From: Bacillus nitratireducens
GTDB lineage: Bacteria; Bacillota; Bacilli; Bacillales; Bacillaceae_G
DNA length: 42,832 bases
Assembly (NCBI RefSeq): GCF_001884135.1
Contig: NZ_MAOC01000033.1
Span: 1 to 42,832 of the forward strand
Reading direction: 5' to 3'
A program made the position numbers and the translations under genes. Each line of letters opens with the position of its first letter. Within the stretch, counting starts at the first letter, position 1. Below are positions 1 through 7,516 of this stretch, in pieces. The notes beneath the pieces are model-generated. The model saw only the letters and a program-made list of their open reading frames with translations, was not told the DNA's origin and made no database searches.

Positions 1-118
1 GGGGATGGAGCTTCTGACGTAAAGGCGCTTTTTGCCTTGTAGGAAGAAGCGAAGCCACCGAACAATCTAGCCGCTGGAGCTGGATCATAAAGAAAAGCGG
101 AACCCGCTCAATCAACAT
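1..118 (+). repeat. Dispersed intergenic repeat, copy cut by window edge
   Basis: The sequence starting GGGGATGGAGCTTCTGACGT and running through TCTAGCCGCTGGAGCTGGAT closely matches, in the opposite orientation, the tandem units lying between fadA and fadE (10243-10488). Shared blocks include the GATGGAGCTTC..GACGTA segment, AGGCGCTTTTTGCCT and the CTAGCC.CTGGA.CTGGAT segment. It is more GC-rich than its surroundings. No gene is visible in 1-206. It is probably a B. cereus-group dispersed repeat; I cannot name the family with certainty. Confidence 0.7.
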
Positions 119-206
119 GAAACATCTGCGAAAAAGTTTTTCAAAAATCTTCTCCTATATGATAATTAATATATATGTGCTTTCAAATTCATTATGTAAC
201 ACAACA

Positions 207-237
207 TAAAAAAAGGACAGCACAAAGGCTGTCCTTT
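207..237 (-). terminator. Intrinsic terminator of gcvH
   Basis: Read on the minus strand, AAGGACAGC - CTTTGT - GCTGTCCTT forms a 9-bp stem followed by a T run, 13 nt after the gcvH stop codon. Confidence 0.85.
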
Positions 238-249
238 AGTCGACTATAA

Positions 250-633
250 TTAGTCTTGGTTTGTCATTTCTGCATATTTTTCTGCAGTTAATAACTTCTC
301 AACTTGGCTTGCATCAGAAAGTTCAACTTTAACCATCCATGCACCCTCGTATGGAGATTCGTTAACAAGTTCTGGTTGGTCACTTAATTCTTCGTTTACT
401 GCTACAACTTTACCACTTACAGGTGCGTATAATTCAGAAACTGTTTTAACAGATTCTACGCTTCCGAATGGCTCGTCAGCTTGGATTGTTGCACCTACTT
501 CAGGAAGTTCAACGAATACGATATCGCCTAACTCACCTTGCGCAAAATGAGTAATACCGATAACAACCGCATTACCTTCTGTTTTTACCCATTCGTGTTC
601 TTCAGAGTAACGTAAATTATTTGGAATGCTCAT
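250..633 (-). CDS. gcvH: Glycine cleavage system H protein
   Basis: This 127-residue protein is the lipoyl carrier of the glycine cleavage complex. It shuttles the aminomethyl intermediate between the P, T and L proteins in the cytosol. The lipoylated lysine is K63 in the conserved ESVKTVSE context, preceded by the ..[12 protein letters not shown].. strand typical of the family. The start at [15 protein letters not shown] is chosen because a good ribosome site (CTGGAGG) lies just upstream and this is the family N-terminus; an upstream in-frame ATG would add 20 atypical residues. It sits directly downstream of the yusI gene as in B. subtilis (yusI-gcvH), and the 41-nt gap suggests cotranscription. 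The P and T protein genes are not in the window. Family assignment is secure. Confidence 0.97.
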   Translation of the reverse strand: MSIPNNLRYSEEHEWVKTEGNAVVIGITHFAQGELGDIVFVELPEVGATIQADEPFGSVESVKTVSELYAPVSGKVVAVNEELSDQPELVNESPYEGAWMVKVELSDASQVEKLLTAEKYAEMTNQD

Positions 634-674
634 GACTGTACCTCCAGTGAATGTATTAATTATGTAAAAATACC

Positions 675-1040
675 TTATTGGTACTTTTTCCACACACTTT
701 CAAACTGCTCTTCGTTAAAACCAAGTGTTACACTCGTTCCATTTGTTACAATTGGACGTTTAATTAACATGCCATCAGATGCTAAAAGCTCGTACATTTC
801 GTCTTCGCTTGCATCCTTTAACTTATCTTTTAAACCAAGTTCGCGGTAACGCATTCCACTTGTATTAAAGAATTTTTTTAATGGCAATTCACTTTTCTCA
901 TGTAAATTACGTAAATCTTCTTTTGACGGTGGATTTTCAACAATATGAATCATCTCATATGCTACATCATTTGCCTCAAACCATTTTTTTGCTTTTTGAC
1001 ATGTGCCACACTTTGGATATGAATAAAATGTTACTGTCAT
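675..1040 (-). CDS. yusI: ArsC/Spx-family thioredoxin-fold protein (YusI-like)
   Basis: A 121-residue member of the ArsC/Spx family (thioredoxin fold). The N-terminus [14 protein letters not shown] gives a CxxC at C11 and C14, followed by the family's KRPIV segment (from KRPIVTNG, about residue 94). Length matches the family. The start at [10 protein letters not shown] is chosen because an AGGTGA site precedes it; the longer in-frame version would begin inside the leader. It is usually annotated as an arsenate reductase-like or YusI protein, but true arsenate reduction is unproven and no ars genes are nearby. The neighbour gcvH downstream mirrors B. subtilis yusI-gcvH. A redox or regulatory role is inference. 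Confidence 0.88.
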   Translation of the reverse strand: MTVTFYSYPKCGTCQKAKKWFEANDVAYEMIHIVENPPSKEDLRNLHEKSELPLKKFFNTSGMRYRELGLKDKLKDASEDEMYELLASDGMLIKRPIVTNGTSVTLGFNEEQFESVWKKYQ

Positions 1041-1236
1041 AAATTCACCTACTTTTTTACTTACCTTTACCTTTATCATATAGAAAACGTTTTATTATTT
1101 CAAACGATTATTCGCTAAACTTTTACTTATTTCGTGATAATTTTTAATAATCCTGCTAATTTTTCTTATTTTTCCGCCATTTATTAAGAAAAAATAAATA
1201 TATAAATTTTTTAGATTCTTCTCTCATCACCCGCCT

Positions 1237-1504
1237 AACATATATCTTAAACAAATGTTTGATTAACTACCTATTTTTCTTTGTTAGCCCTTGAGCTGCA
1301 TTGCTTTCTTCCTACCGAACATACATCTTAAACAAACGTTTGATTAATTTCCTACTTTTCTTTGTTAACCTTTAAGCTGTATCGGTTTCTTCCTACCGAA
1401 CATACATCTTAAACAAACGTTTGATTAATTCCATATTTTTCTTTGTTAACCCTTTAGCTGCAACGATTTCTTCCTACCGAACATACATCTTAAACAAACG
1501 TTTC
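1237..1504. repeat. 81-bp tandem repeat array with palindromic core
   Basis: The unit AACATACATCTTAAACAAACGTTTGATTAA.. recurs at 1237, 1318, 1399 and 1480, exactly 81 bp apart, giving three full units and one partial. Each full unit carries the 20-mer TTAAACAAACGTTTGATTAA, palindromic at 18 of 20 positions, with perfect inner core CAAACGTTTG (first copy has one change, CAAATGTTTG). Between cores lies a T-rich stretch and CTTCCTACCG. It fills most of the 500-bp gap between yusI and the lipoprotein gene. No coding capacity is visible. Confidence 0.9.
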
Positions 1505-1506
1505 TA

Positions 1507-1540
1507 AAAAAATAAGAAGCCTCGTTTACAGGCTCCTTCA
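1507..1540 (-). terminator. Intrinsic terminator of lipoprotein gene
   Basis: On the minus strand, AAGGAGCCT - GTAAACG - AGGCTTCTT forms a stem with one G-T wobble followed by ATTTTTTT. It starts right at the end of the lipoprotein gene and abuts the 81-bp repeat array. Confidence 0.75.
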
Positions 1541-2068
1541 TCATCTATTCAAATAATCTGCAATTGTTTGAAATACTACGATATACATATTATGAATACT
1601 TTCTTCTGTATTTCCACCATTCGATAAACCAACTGCCCATTGTTGTCCTTCACCACTTCCGATATTTGCAAAACCTTGCGTATACATAGCATTTACATCT
1701 TTTCGTGCACTGTTATACTCTATCCCTTTTGTAATAAAAGTTGAATATGATTTATCTTGTAAACCAATAAAAAATACTGGTTTCTTTAGCGATGAAAATA
1801 CATCTTTATACTGCTCTGTTGAGGCCTCTTGAAAGTGATTTTTCATTATTAGAAAACCATCCACTTCCTTAGATTTCTTTTCCAATTCCTCTAACTTCAC
1901 ATTTTCAAACTTTATATTCCTAAACGTATCTTTCGGCTTTTCACCAACAACTCCAATTACGAGTGCTCTCCCGTTGTATTCTAATTTCTCTCCTTCTTTA
2001 TCCTTTGCACACCCAGTACTCACTAGGCATAACAATATAAAAACTAAGAAATAAAATGAACGCTTCAT
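1541..2068 (-). CDS. Putative lipoprotein, unknown function
   Basis: A 175-residue protein with a lipoprotein signal: MKRSFYFLVFILLCLVSTGC, lipobox STGC with the lipidated cysteine at residue 20. The mature part is soluble, rich in charged residues, and reads as a small alpha/beta domain; residues 36-48 (ALVIGVVGEKPKD) resemble a beta strand plus loop. I do not recognise the family. It should be anchored on the outer face of the membrane. The ribosome site AGAGGGAGAGGG is strong. The gene is transcribed alone, divergent from the PAP2 gene, with its own terminator. Its precise role cannot be inferred from context. Confidence 0.8.
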   Translation of the reverse strand: MKRSFYFLVFILLCLVSTGCAKDKEGEKLEYNGRALVIGVVGEKPKDTFRNIKFENVKLEELEKKSKEVDGFLIMKNHFQEASTEQYKDVFSSLKKPVFFIGLQDKSYSTFITKGIEYNSARKDVNAMYTQGFANIGSGEGQQWAVGLSNGGNTEESIHNMYIVVFQTIADYLNR

Positions 2069-2212
2069 TTAGCACCCTCTCCCTCTTTTAAGTCAAGTGA
2101 CAAAAATGTAAGGTAAATTCAAGAAAATGTAAGTGAAATCGATAGCCCAATTGGATTTTCTATATTATAATCAATTGAATTTACTTACATTACTAAAACA
2201 TAGGAGCTTATC

Positions 2213-2860
2213 ATGAAGAATTTTAAACTTTCATCTTTTCTTCCGTTAAGTTATATACTTCTACTCGTGCTCGTAAGTCCCCTTTACGATGTATTAAATA
2301 AATCCACTGTTCACGCAGTGGATGTCACAACTGTAGTAGATGATTGGATTCCATTTGTGAAAGCATTTATTATTCCTTATTTACTTTGGTTTCCTTACTT
2401 ATACGGCGCACTTATTTATTACTGTTTTGCTGATCGAAAGCAATATTATGTCACTTTAAGTAGTGTAATTCTTGGAAAACTTGCTTGTTTTTCTATTTAT
2501 TATTTTTGGCAGACAACTGTACCACGTCCAACAGTCGTTGGAACGGACGTATTTTCCGAACTAGTCCGCTATATTTATAGTATTGATCAACCAGTAAACT
2601 GTTTCCCAAGCATTCATGTCCTTACCACCTTTATAATTATGTTAGCTGCCTTTAGACGTAGAGAACAACATGCTTTTGAGTATTACATCCTTACGTTCTT
2701 CGGTACTCTTATTATTTTATCAACGCTATTTACAAAGCAACATGCTTTTGTAGATGCCGTTTCTGGAATGACACTCGCAAGCGTACTATACTTCGGTGTT
2801 CAGCTATTATTAGCAAAAGAAACAGTACGTGTTCCAGTAAAACAAAATCAAAAAATGTAA
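2213..2860 (+). CDS. PAP2-superfamily membrane phosphatase
   Basis: A 215-residue integral membrane protein with about six hydrophobic segments. PAP2 superfamily motifs are visible: the PRP element near residue 104, PSIH (in CFPSIHVLTT, about residue 132), and the TKQHAFVDAVSG segment whose His and Asp complete the phosphatase centre. The family removes phosphate from lipid phosphates such as phosphatidate or undecaprenyl pyrophosphate; this sequence is nearest to the inositolphosphotransferase-like PAP2_3 subgroup, so the substrate is uncertain. The start ATG follows TAGGAG at good spacing. Single-gene unit with its own terminator. Confidence 0.85.
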   Translation: MKNFKLSSFLPLSYILLLVLVSPLYDVLNKSTVHAVDVTTVVDDWIPFVKAFIIPYLLWFPYLYGALIYYCFADRKQYYVTLSSVILGKLACFSIYYFWQTTVPRPTVVGTDVFSELVRYIYSIDQPVNCFPSIHVLTTFIIMLAAFRRREQHAFEYYILTFFGTLIILSTLFTKQHAFVDAVSGMTLASVLYFGVQLLLAKETVRVPVKQNQKM

Positions 2861-2893
2861 AAAGCAGACTGTGGCTTCTTCAGTCTGCTTTTC
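2861..2893 (+). terminator. Intrinsic terminator of PAP2 gene
   Basis: AAAGCAGACTG - TGGCTTCTT - CAGTCTGCTTTT: 11-bp stem followed by T-rich sequence, immediately after the stop codon. It may also serve the convergent PTS-like gene. Confidence 0.85.
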
Positions 2894-2916
2894 TCTATAT
2901 TAAGGAGATTTTCAAT

Positions 2917-3939
2917 TTAAGATTGCGGTACAGTCATATCACCAGAATGAATACGACCTGTTTTTTTAAGAGCAATGTAAAGTATATAAGAAACAGCTAC
3001 TGGAATGATGATATAAGTGATTACCATCGCTGGGACAACTTCCCATCCTTGGCTGGAAATTAAATTAATTGGTGCGATAAGATAACTTAATCCAAGACCT
3101 GCAATTTCTTTCCCTGCTTCCAGTTGGAAAATTAATGCTGATACTGGGCCTACTATAGCGCTGGCGACGACAGTTGGGACGAGAATCATTGGATTTTTAG
3201 TAATGTTCGGTAATTGTACTTTTGGAGTACAAAGTGCCTGAGCTAATATGCCACCTAAATTATTTTCTTTCGCTGAGATAACAGAGAATCCGATAAACTG
3301 AGCAACACATCCTGCAAGTGCTGCTCCTCCTGCAACACCATCTAAGCTAAGTGCTATCGCTAAAGCAGCTGATGAAGCTGGAGAGATAAGTAATAATCCC
3401 CAAACTACAGCAATCACGATAGAAGCGACGAACGGGCTACCAGCTGAACTATCTTTAATGAATGCTCCAACTGCATTTAAAACTGGGCTAATATTTTGAG
3501 CTAACCAAATACCGACTAAACCAGAACCTAATATTGCTGCAAATGGAACGAGCATCATATCTAAAGCAGTTTTTCCGCTTAATCGTTTACCAATATAAAC
3601 TGCTAAAGTCGCTGTTAATAATGCACCGATTGGTTCACCTGTTTTAATAATGAGACCAGCTTCAGTAATTGAAATGGAACCTGCTCCAATTGCTCCGGCT
3701 ACCATTGCTGAGAAAATTACGAGTCCGTTTGCACCAAGCATAAAAGCAATTCCGGCTCCAATTGCTGGTGCCATAAGTGATTTTGCAACAACTCCGATTG
3801 TAATAAGTAATGGGATATCAACAATTCTTCCTATATTTTCGATCAGTAAACCAATTCCAAGGGATACGAAAATACCCTGTGCGATTCCGGCAGAAGCTTT
3901 AAACACACGAGACATTATATATTCCTTCATTTGTTTCAC
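2917..3939 (-). CDS. PTS_EIIC_2-type membrane protein (putative sugar transporter)
   Basis: A 340-residue, very hydrophobic protein with roughly ten membrane segments rich in Gly and Ala. It resembles the PTS_EIIC_2 family, a set of EIIC-like transporters that lack attached EIIA/EIIB domains; no PTS phosphorylation motif is present. The segments around GAGSISITEAGLIIKTGEPIG and SPASSAALAIALSLDGVAGG are typical of this family. The gene lies 13 bp downstream of the lactate dehydrogenase gene and probably shares its transcript, suggesting a link to fermentation or organic-acid transport, but the substrate is unknown. An alternative start at MKEYIMSRV, three codons in, is possible; the upstream ATG has the better AGGAGAAGG site. 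Confidence 0.85.
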   Translation of the reverse strand: MKQMKEYIMSRVFKASAGIAQGIFVSLGIGLLIENIGRIVDIPLLITIGVVAKSLMAPAIGAGIAFMLGANGLVIFSAMVAGAIGAGSISITEAGLIIKTGEPIGALLTATLAVYIGKRLSGKTALDMMLVPFAAILGSGLVGIWLAQNISPVLNAVGAFIKDSSAGSPFVASIVIAVVWGLLLISPASSAALAIALSLDGVAGGAALAGCVAQFIGFSVISAKENNLGGILAQALCTPKVQLPNITKNPMILVPTVVASAIVGPVSALIFQLEAGKEIAGLGLSYLIAPINLISSQGWEVVPAMVITYIIIPVAVSYILYIALKKTGRIHSGDMTVPQS

Positions 3940-3952
3940 CTTCTCCTATAAT

Positions 3953-4903
3953 TTAGTAACCAATTGTCTTCATATAATCGCGTAAAACATCGTTTGATTT
4001 CGCAAAGCGGCTTTCTTCATCTTCTAATAAATTCAGTTCTACCACTTCTCTTACACCGTCTCTAGTAATAATTGCTGGTACTCCTGTACAAATATCGTAT
4101 TCGCCATATTCGCCATCTAAAATAGCTGAAACAGCGATAACACGGTGATCATCATTGAAGATTGAGCGGGCAATATATGCTAGGGAATTTCCGATTCCGT
4201 AATAAGTAGTTCCTTTACGCTTATAAATTTCCCATCCAGCTTTTGCAGTCTTCTCAACAATTTCATCTAAATCTATTTCACCAAATCGTTCTTTTTGTTC
4301 CTCTAAAATTTGCAGAATTGGCTTTCCACCAACAGTTACGTGAGACCAAGCAACCATTTGAGAATCACCATGCTCTCCTAATGAATACCCATGAATACTA
4401 CGAGGATCTACATGTAACATTTCAGATAAAATTGTTCTTAAGCGAGAAGAATCTAGTGATGTGCCAGTACCAAGTACACGATTTCTTGGTAAACCAGATA
4501 ATTTCCAAACTTGATATGTAATAATGTCAACTGGGTTCGATGCGATTAAGAAAATGCCATCAAATCCACTTTCCATTACGCCATTCACAACACTCTCCAT
4601 AATCTTAGCGCTTGCCCCTAAAGTGTCTAAACGACTTTGTCCAGGCTTCGGCGCTGGTCCTGCTGTAATAATTACAATGTCCATATCTTTGCAGTCTTCA
4701 TAGCTTCCTGCATATACTTTTGTTCTTGTATTTGTAAAGTTAATACAGTGTGATAAATCCATTGCTTCCCCAACTGCACGTTCATGATTTATATCAATTA
4801 ATAATAGCTCTTCGCAAATGCCTTGATTGACAATGGAATATGCACAACTTGATCCAACTAATCCAGTACCGATAATTGCAATTTTTCTTGTATTTCGTTT
4901 CAT
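3953..4903 (-). CDS. ldh: L-lactate dehydrogenase
   Basis: A 316-residue NAD-dependent L-lactate dehydrogenase, interconverting pyruvate and lactate to regenerate NAD+ during fermentation. The Rossmann motif [10 protein letters not shown] is at residues 10-19, an acidic residue follows in [11 protein letters not shown], the catalytic histidine lies in GEHGDSQ, and substrate-binding arginine is in the [12 protein letters not shown] segment. Length is normal. Start at MKRNTRK is selected because GGAGAG precedes it at 7 nt; the longer reading frame would add 28 atypical residues. B. cereus strains carry several ldh paralogues, so I do not assign a number. Upstream are candidate Rex half-sites (see 4995-5012). 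Followed by the EIIC-like gene in an apparent operon. Confidence 0.95.
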   Translation of the reverse strand: MKRNTRKIAIIGTGLVGSSCAYSIVNQGICEELLLIDINHERAVGEAMDLSHCINFTNTRTKVYAGSYEDCKDMDIVIITAGPAPKPGQSRLDTLGASAKIMESVVNGVMESGFDGIFLIASNPVDIITYQVWKLSGLPRNRVLGTGTSLDSSRLRTILSEMLHVDPRSIHGYSLGEHGDSQMVAWSHVTVGGKPILQILEEQKERFGEIDLDEIVEKTAKAGWEIYKRKGTTYYGIGNSLAYIARSIFNDDHRVIAVSAILDGEYGEYDICTGVPAIITRDGVREVVELNLLEDEESRFAKSNDVLRDYMKTIGY

Positions 4904-4994
4904 AGCAATCTCTCCTAATTGATCATATAATCTATTTCTTTTGTTCTTTACACCCCTAATTATATAGATTCCCACGATAGAAACCATGGATACT

Positions 4995-5012
4995 TTGTGA
5001 AATGTTGAGCAA
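4995..5012 (-). promoter_or_regulatory. Candidate Rex-type redox operator upstream of ldh
   Basis: The 18-mer TTGTGAAATGTTGAGCAA has one perfect half-site (TTGTGAA) and one degenerate half of the Rex consensus TTGTGAA-N4-TTCACAA. A second TTGTGAA half lies at 5026, 31 bp away, which is about three helical turns. Rex control of fermentative ldh genes is established in Gram-positives; its presence here is only suggested. Confidence 0.35.
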
Positions 5013-5107
5013 ACTTTTGTCCTTTTTGTGAATTGTTATATTCCATTTTCGTCATATTTGTTACAACTGGAAAAATATTTATTATATATTTATTGACATG
5101 CCCAAAA

Positions 5108-5142
5108 CAAAAAAAACGAGCGACTTCATTCGCTCGTTTTTT
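5108..5142. terminator. Bidirectional terminator downstream of CotF-like genes
   Basis: AACGAGCGA - CTTCAT - TCGCTCGTT with A-runs on one side and T-runs on the other; it can terminate transcription from the CotF-like pair (minus) and is just 8 nt from their stop codon. Confidence 0.85.
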
Positions 5143-5149
5143 CATCCCA

Positions 5150-5398
5150 TTATTCCGCACTTAATTGACCTTTTAATTGCTGTACAATCATTGGGTTAGC
5201 AGGTGCTGCCGGTTTATAATAACTCTTTTGCTTTGCGTATTCATACATATTACGTTGACGCATCTCATCTTGATTACGAATTTGAATTAACGTTTGATGT
5301 AACTGTTCATTATCAGACTGAGAAATATAATTTGCATAACTTGTTAAACTTGCATTTAATCCTGCTAAATAATCATTTACCATATCTTTTTCATTCAT
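5150..5398 (-). CDS. Spore coat protein, CotF C-terminal-half-like
   Basis: An 82-residue helical protein, MNEKDMVNDYLAGLNASLTS.., resembling the C-terminal half of the CotF/YusN-type spore coat family (ferritin-like helical fold). The tail is Tyr-, Pro- and Ala-rich (KSYYKPAAPANP), as in coat proteins. It lies 13 bp after the companion gene 5412-5597, which looks like the N-terminal half. The ribosome site AGGAGGAAG overlaps the tail of the upstream gene, indicating translational coupling. B. subtilis has a CotF-like gene (yusN) in the same neighbourhood. Function as a spore coat component is inferred from the family. Confidence 0.78.
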   Translation of the reverse strand: MNEKDMVNDYLAGLNASLTSYANYISQSDNEQLHQTLIQIRNQDEMRQRNMYEYAKQKSYYKPAAPANPMIVQQLKGQLSAE

Positions 5399-5411
5399 CT
5401 TTCACTTCCTC

Positions 5412-5597
5412 CTATCCTAGGAAAGTCATTAATTGCTGTTTCGTATTTCGTGCATCTTGTGCATCCTTTTGTAACATTTGTTTCAGTTGTGGATCTGTAC
5501 AAGCCTGTGCATACTGGTCTAATTTATTAATAATTGTTGCATGTCCACCAATTAAATGGCGTAAGTTTTCTACTTCAAGCTCTGTTAAATTTTGCAT
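5412..5597 (-). CDS. Spore coat protein, CotF N-terminal-half-like
   Basis: A 61-residue, mostly helical protein (MQNLTELEVENLRHLIGGHA..) that resembles the first helices of CotF-family coat proteins. It precedes the second half-sized gene at 5150-5398 by 13 bp. The start has an AGGAGT site. Two short cotranscribed genes in place of one full-length coat gene could reflect ancestral splitting or a two-subunit form. The length and intact start sites argue against a sequencing frameshift, because the second gene has its own strong ribosome site. Confidence 0.75.
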   Translation of the reverse strand: MQNLTELEVENLRHLIGGHATIINKLDQYAQACTDPQLKQMLQKDAQDARNTKQQLMTFLG

Positions 5598-5812
5598 AGG
5601 ATACTCCTACCTTTCTTCTTTCATTCTCCTTTAGTATTCTGTTCTTTCTAAATCATATTCATTAAAAAGCTTTCTTACATTTCAAATAAATCACGCCTAT
5701 TTATAAATCCAATAAAATGTTATAATTACAGAAAAATACAAATTTTCAATAGGTAACCTATAACAACAATATAATCCCCAAACAACCCATAGCATAGTAG
5801 GTAGGTGTGCTT

Positions 5813-6055
5813 ATGCAAAAACATTTTAAAGCTATCTTCTTAATGGTTTATGCAATCCTGTATGTAAAATTGTTGATTGATATATCAACTTTAAAACCAC
5901 TATTCACTTCCATACCTTTACATATGTTATTTCTCATTGGTTTTTTGTTCATTGCGCTTAACAACTATAGAAATCGTAATACCACTTTTTTCTTAATATT
6001 TATTAGTGCAACTCTATTGGTAAGCGTTAGTTTAATGAAAAACACCCTTTTATAA
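5813..6055 (+). CDS. Small membrane protein, unknown
   Basis: An 80-residue protein with three likely membrane segments (residues about 5-22, 34-50 and 55-72) separated by short polar loops such as NNYRNRNT. I do not recognise the family; similar short hydrophobic proteins are common in the B. cereus group. The ATG start at 5813 follows TAGGTAGGTG; a GTG two codons earlier also opens the frame but has less room for a ribosome site. It is followed after 27 bp by another tiny ORF and a shared terminator. Confidence 0.65.
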   Translation: MQKHFKAIFLMVYAILYVKLLIDISTLKPLFTSIPLHMLFLIGFLFIALNNYRNRNTTFFLIFISATLLVSVSLMKNTLL

Positions 6056-6082
6056 ACTCTACATAACAAAGGAGCAACGACT

Positions 6083-6211
6083 ATGAAAACCCATGAATTC
6101 CTTACAGAAATCCAGAAAGGCTCTGAACCTACCCCCTATCAAGATCCTATTGCATTCAGTTTCGTTTGCTTTTTCTTAGCCATATACACATTTTTCAAAC
6201 CTGCAAAATAA
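6083..6211 (+). CDS. Small ORF, 42-residue putative membrane peptide
   Basis: A 42-residue ORF, MKTHEFLTEIQKGSEPTPYQ followed by a hydrophobic stretch (AFSFVCFFLAIYTFF) and a short basic tail. The ribosome site AAAGGAGCAACGACT-ATG is excellent, which is the main reason to call it a gene. It lies 27 bp downstream of the 80-residue membrane protein and 13 bp ahead of a terminator, so the two form a compact unit. Topology is probably N-terminus out or in-plane with a single membrane helix. Function unknown. Confidence 0.6.
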   Translation: MKTHEFLTEIQKGSEPTPYQDPIAFSFVCFFLAIYTFFKPAK

Positions 6212-6223
6212 TATCATTTAACA

Positions 6224-6256
6224 AGAAAGAGCCTCTAAACCATTAGAGACTCTTTT
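6224..6256. terminator. Terminator between convergent units
   Basis: AAAGAGCCTCTAA - ACCA - TTAGAGACTCTTTT: imperfect 11-bp stem (one C/A mismatch) with T run on the plus strand and A run for the opposite direction. Confidence 0.7.
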
Positions 6257-6260
6257 CCAG

Positions 6261-6548
6261 TTAATATCTTCTTTTTAAAACTACGATAGTTAAAGCATAC
6301 GAACAAAGTACTCCAGCTAATAAAAATGCATTTGCTAACTTATACTGTTCGCCTGTCAATGAATATAGATTCCCGATTAAAAAGATAATTAAATATAGAA
6401 ATAAAAATACAAACAATGAAATTTTAGCTGCATTCCCTGTAATATGCTCGCCTCTCTCATCTTCCCCCTCATTCTTCTGAAAACGTGTTGAATATAAAAC
6501 ACCTATTAGTCCTGCTACTGAGATTATTATCCCTATTACAATACTCAT
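6261..6548 (-). CDS. Membrane protein paired with XRE regulator
   Basis: A 95-residue protein with three membrane segments (residues about 3-18, 43-62 and 72-90) and a charged cytosolic linker TRFQKNEGEDERGEH. Its ATG overlaps the TGA of the upstream XRE-family gene by 4 bp, so the two are translationally coupled. Such small membrane partners of YozG-like XRE regulators are common in Firmicutes, and the arrangement recurs in this window at 33638-34556. Family resembles the DUF2178-type proteins, but I am not certain. It may sense a membrane signal for the regulator (inference). Confidence 0.72.
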   Translation of the reverse strand: MSIVIGIIISVAGLIGVLYSTRFQKNEGEDERGEHITGNAAKISLFVFLFLYLIIFLIGNLYSLTGEQYKLANAFLLAGVLCSYALTIVVLKRRY

Positions 6549-6772
6549 TCCGTTTCCCCCTCTATCTTATATTGAAAAACTTCATGAAACTCCTTACCTA
6601 AAATATGCGCAATTTCAAAAGCTAAAATTAAAGATGGATTGTACCGATTCGCTTCAATTGATGCGATCGTTTGTCTACTTACCCCAGCTTTGTTCGCTAA
6701 ATCCGTTTGTGACCAGCGTTTTTCTGCTCTGAGTACAACGAGATTATTTTGTAAATTCCCACTCTGTTTCAT
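6545..6772 (-). CDS. XRE-family helix-turn-helix regulator
   Basis: A 75-residue, single-domain DNA-binding protein. The helix-turn-helix is at about residues 21-40 (SQTDLANKAGVSRQTIASIE), followed by NRYNPSLILAFEIAHILG and the FHEVFQY tail typical of YozG-like regulators. The ribosome site AGGAGAGG is strong. It overlaps the downstream membrane-protein gene by 4 bp. Likely controls its own operon; no operator could be identified by eye in the AT-rich upstream region 6773-6840. Confidence 0.9.
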   Translation of the reverse strand: MKQSGNLQNNLVVLRAEKRWSQTDLANKAGVSRQTIASIEANRYNPSLILAFEIAHILGKEFHEVFQYKIEGETE

Positions 6773-6851
6773 AACCTCTCCTTATTTTACATTATTTTCC
6801 ATATTTTAATTGTAATTTATTTTTAACATCATGTAAACTATTTTTAACACA

Positions 6852-6872
6852 GATAAAGTGAAACTTCAATCC
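6852..6872. repeat. Fragment of dispersed B. cereus-group repeat
   Basis: The segment GATAAAGTGAAACTTCAATC is the reverse complement, with two differences, of the tail of the element at 40088-40160 (GATTAAAGTTTCACTTTATA). It lies in the otherwise featureless gap 6773-6955. Confidence 0.45.
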
Positions 6873-6907
6873 GCCCACCTACCGTTCTTTTGGAATCCTA
6901 TGCACTA

Positions 6908-6940
6908 AAAAACCTTAGAATCGCTCCTAAGGTTTCATGT
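6908..6940 (-). terminator. Terminator of the hydrolase-TetR operon
   Basis: AAAAAACCTTAG - AATCG - CTCCTAAGGTTTCATG: stem CCTTAG/CTAAGG extended by AAC/GTT (imperfect), with the T run on the minus strand, 16 nt beyond the TetR stop codon. Confidence 0.55.
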
Positions 6941-6955
6941 TGTCTCGCCTCTTAT

Positions 6956-7513
6956 TCAATCTCTCATTACGTGTAATCCTTTAATAAATGTCTCCAATAA
7001 TACATGTAAACTTGTATCTAAATCTAGTGGCAAACCAAATCCACCCTGCTGTTCAATCGACGCAAACCCATGACAAATACTTCTGAATCCACGCGTCGCA
7101 TGAAGTGCATTCTCTCCTTCTAAGCCGTATTGTTGTAAAACATGAAGACAAAGCTTTACAATTCCGTCACCTGCTTTTCTTACTTCTTCATCTCGTAAAA
7201 AAGTCGCTTCATACAATCCAGGATGTTTGCGTACGAATGCTACATACGCTTCTCCTAAAGCATGAATTGCTTCATCCATACGTTTACCCTCGGCCGCTTC
7301 TTCCAGTCTGTTATGCAGCTCTTTTATTCCGTACATACCAAGATTTTTCCGTACATCTTGTAACCCTTTCACATGATTGTATAGCGAGGGAGAACGCACC
7401 CCTAATGTTTGCGCTAATGAAGCTAACGTTACTTCTTGTATTCCATTTATATCTGCAATTTCTGCTGCTGTTTCTACAATTTTCTGTAATGTAAGTCCGA
7501 TTCTCGGTGACAT
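6956..7513 (-). CDS. TetR/AcrR-family repressor
   Basis: A 185-residue regulator. The N-terminal helix-turn-helix spans about residues 20-45 (TLASLAQTLGVRSPSLYNHV); the remainder is the helical ligand-binding domain of the WHG type (PF13305-like, containing the RGFRSICHGFASIE segment). The ATG at 7513 is chosen over the in-frame TTG at 7516 because AGAGG lies 8 nt before it. The gene begins 3 bp after the stop of the MBL-fold hydrolase gene, so they form one operon. Two matching inverted repeats flank the operon promoter (8261-8300), which strongly suggests autoregulation by this protein. The inducer is unknown. Confidence 0.92.
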   Translation of the reverse strand: MSPRIGLTLQKIVETAAEIADINGIQEVTLASLAQTLGVRSPSLYNHVKGLQDVRKNLGMYGIKELHNRLEEAAEGKRMDEAIHALGEAYVAFVRKHPGLYEATFLRDEEVRKAGDGIVKLCLHVLQQYGLEGENALHATRGFRSICHGFASIEQQGGFGLPLDLDTSLHVLLETFIKGLHVMRD

Positions 7514-7516
7514 CAA

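Noticed and set aside
1237-1504. CRISPR array
   Set aside because: The units are contiguous 81-bp tandem copies with similar spacers, without unique spacers or cas genes.
4960-5160. 66-codon minus-strand frame upstream of ldh
   Set aside because: It covers the ldh promoter region and a terminator, and has no ribosome site.
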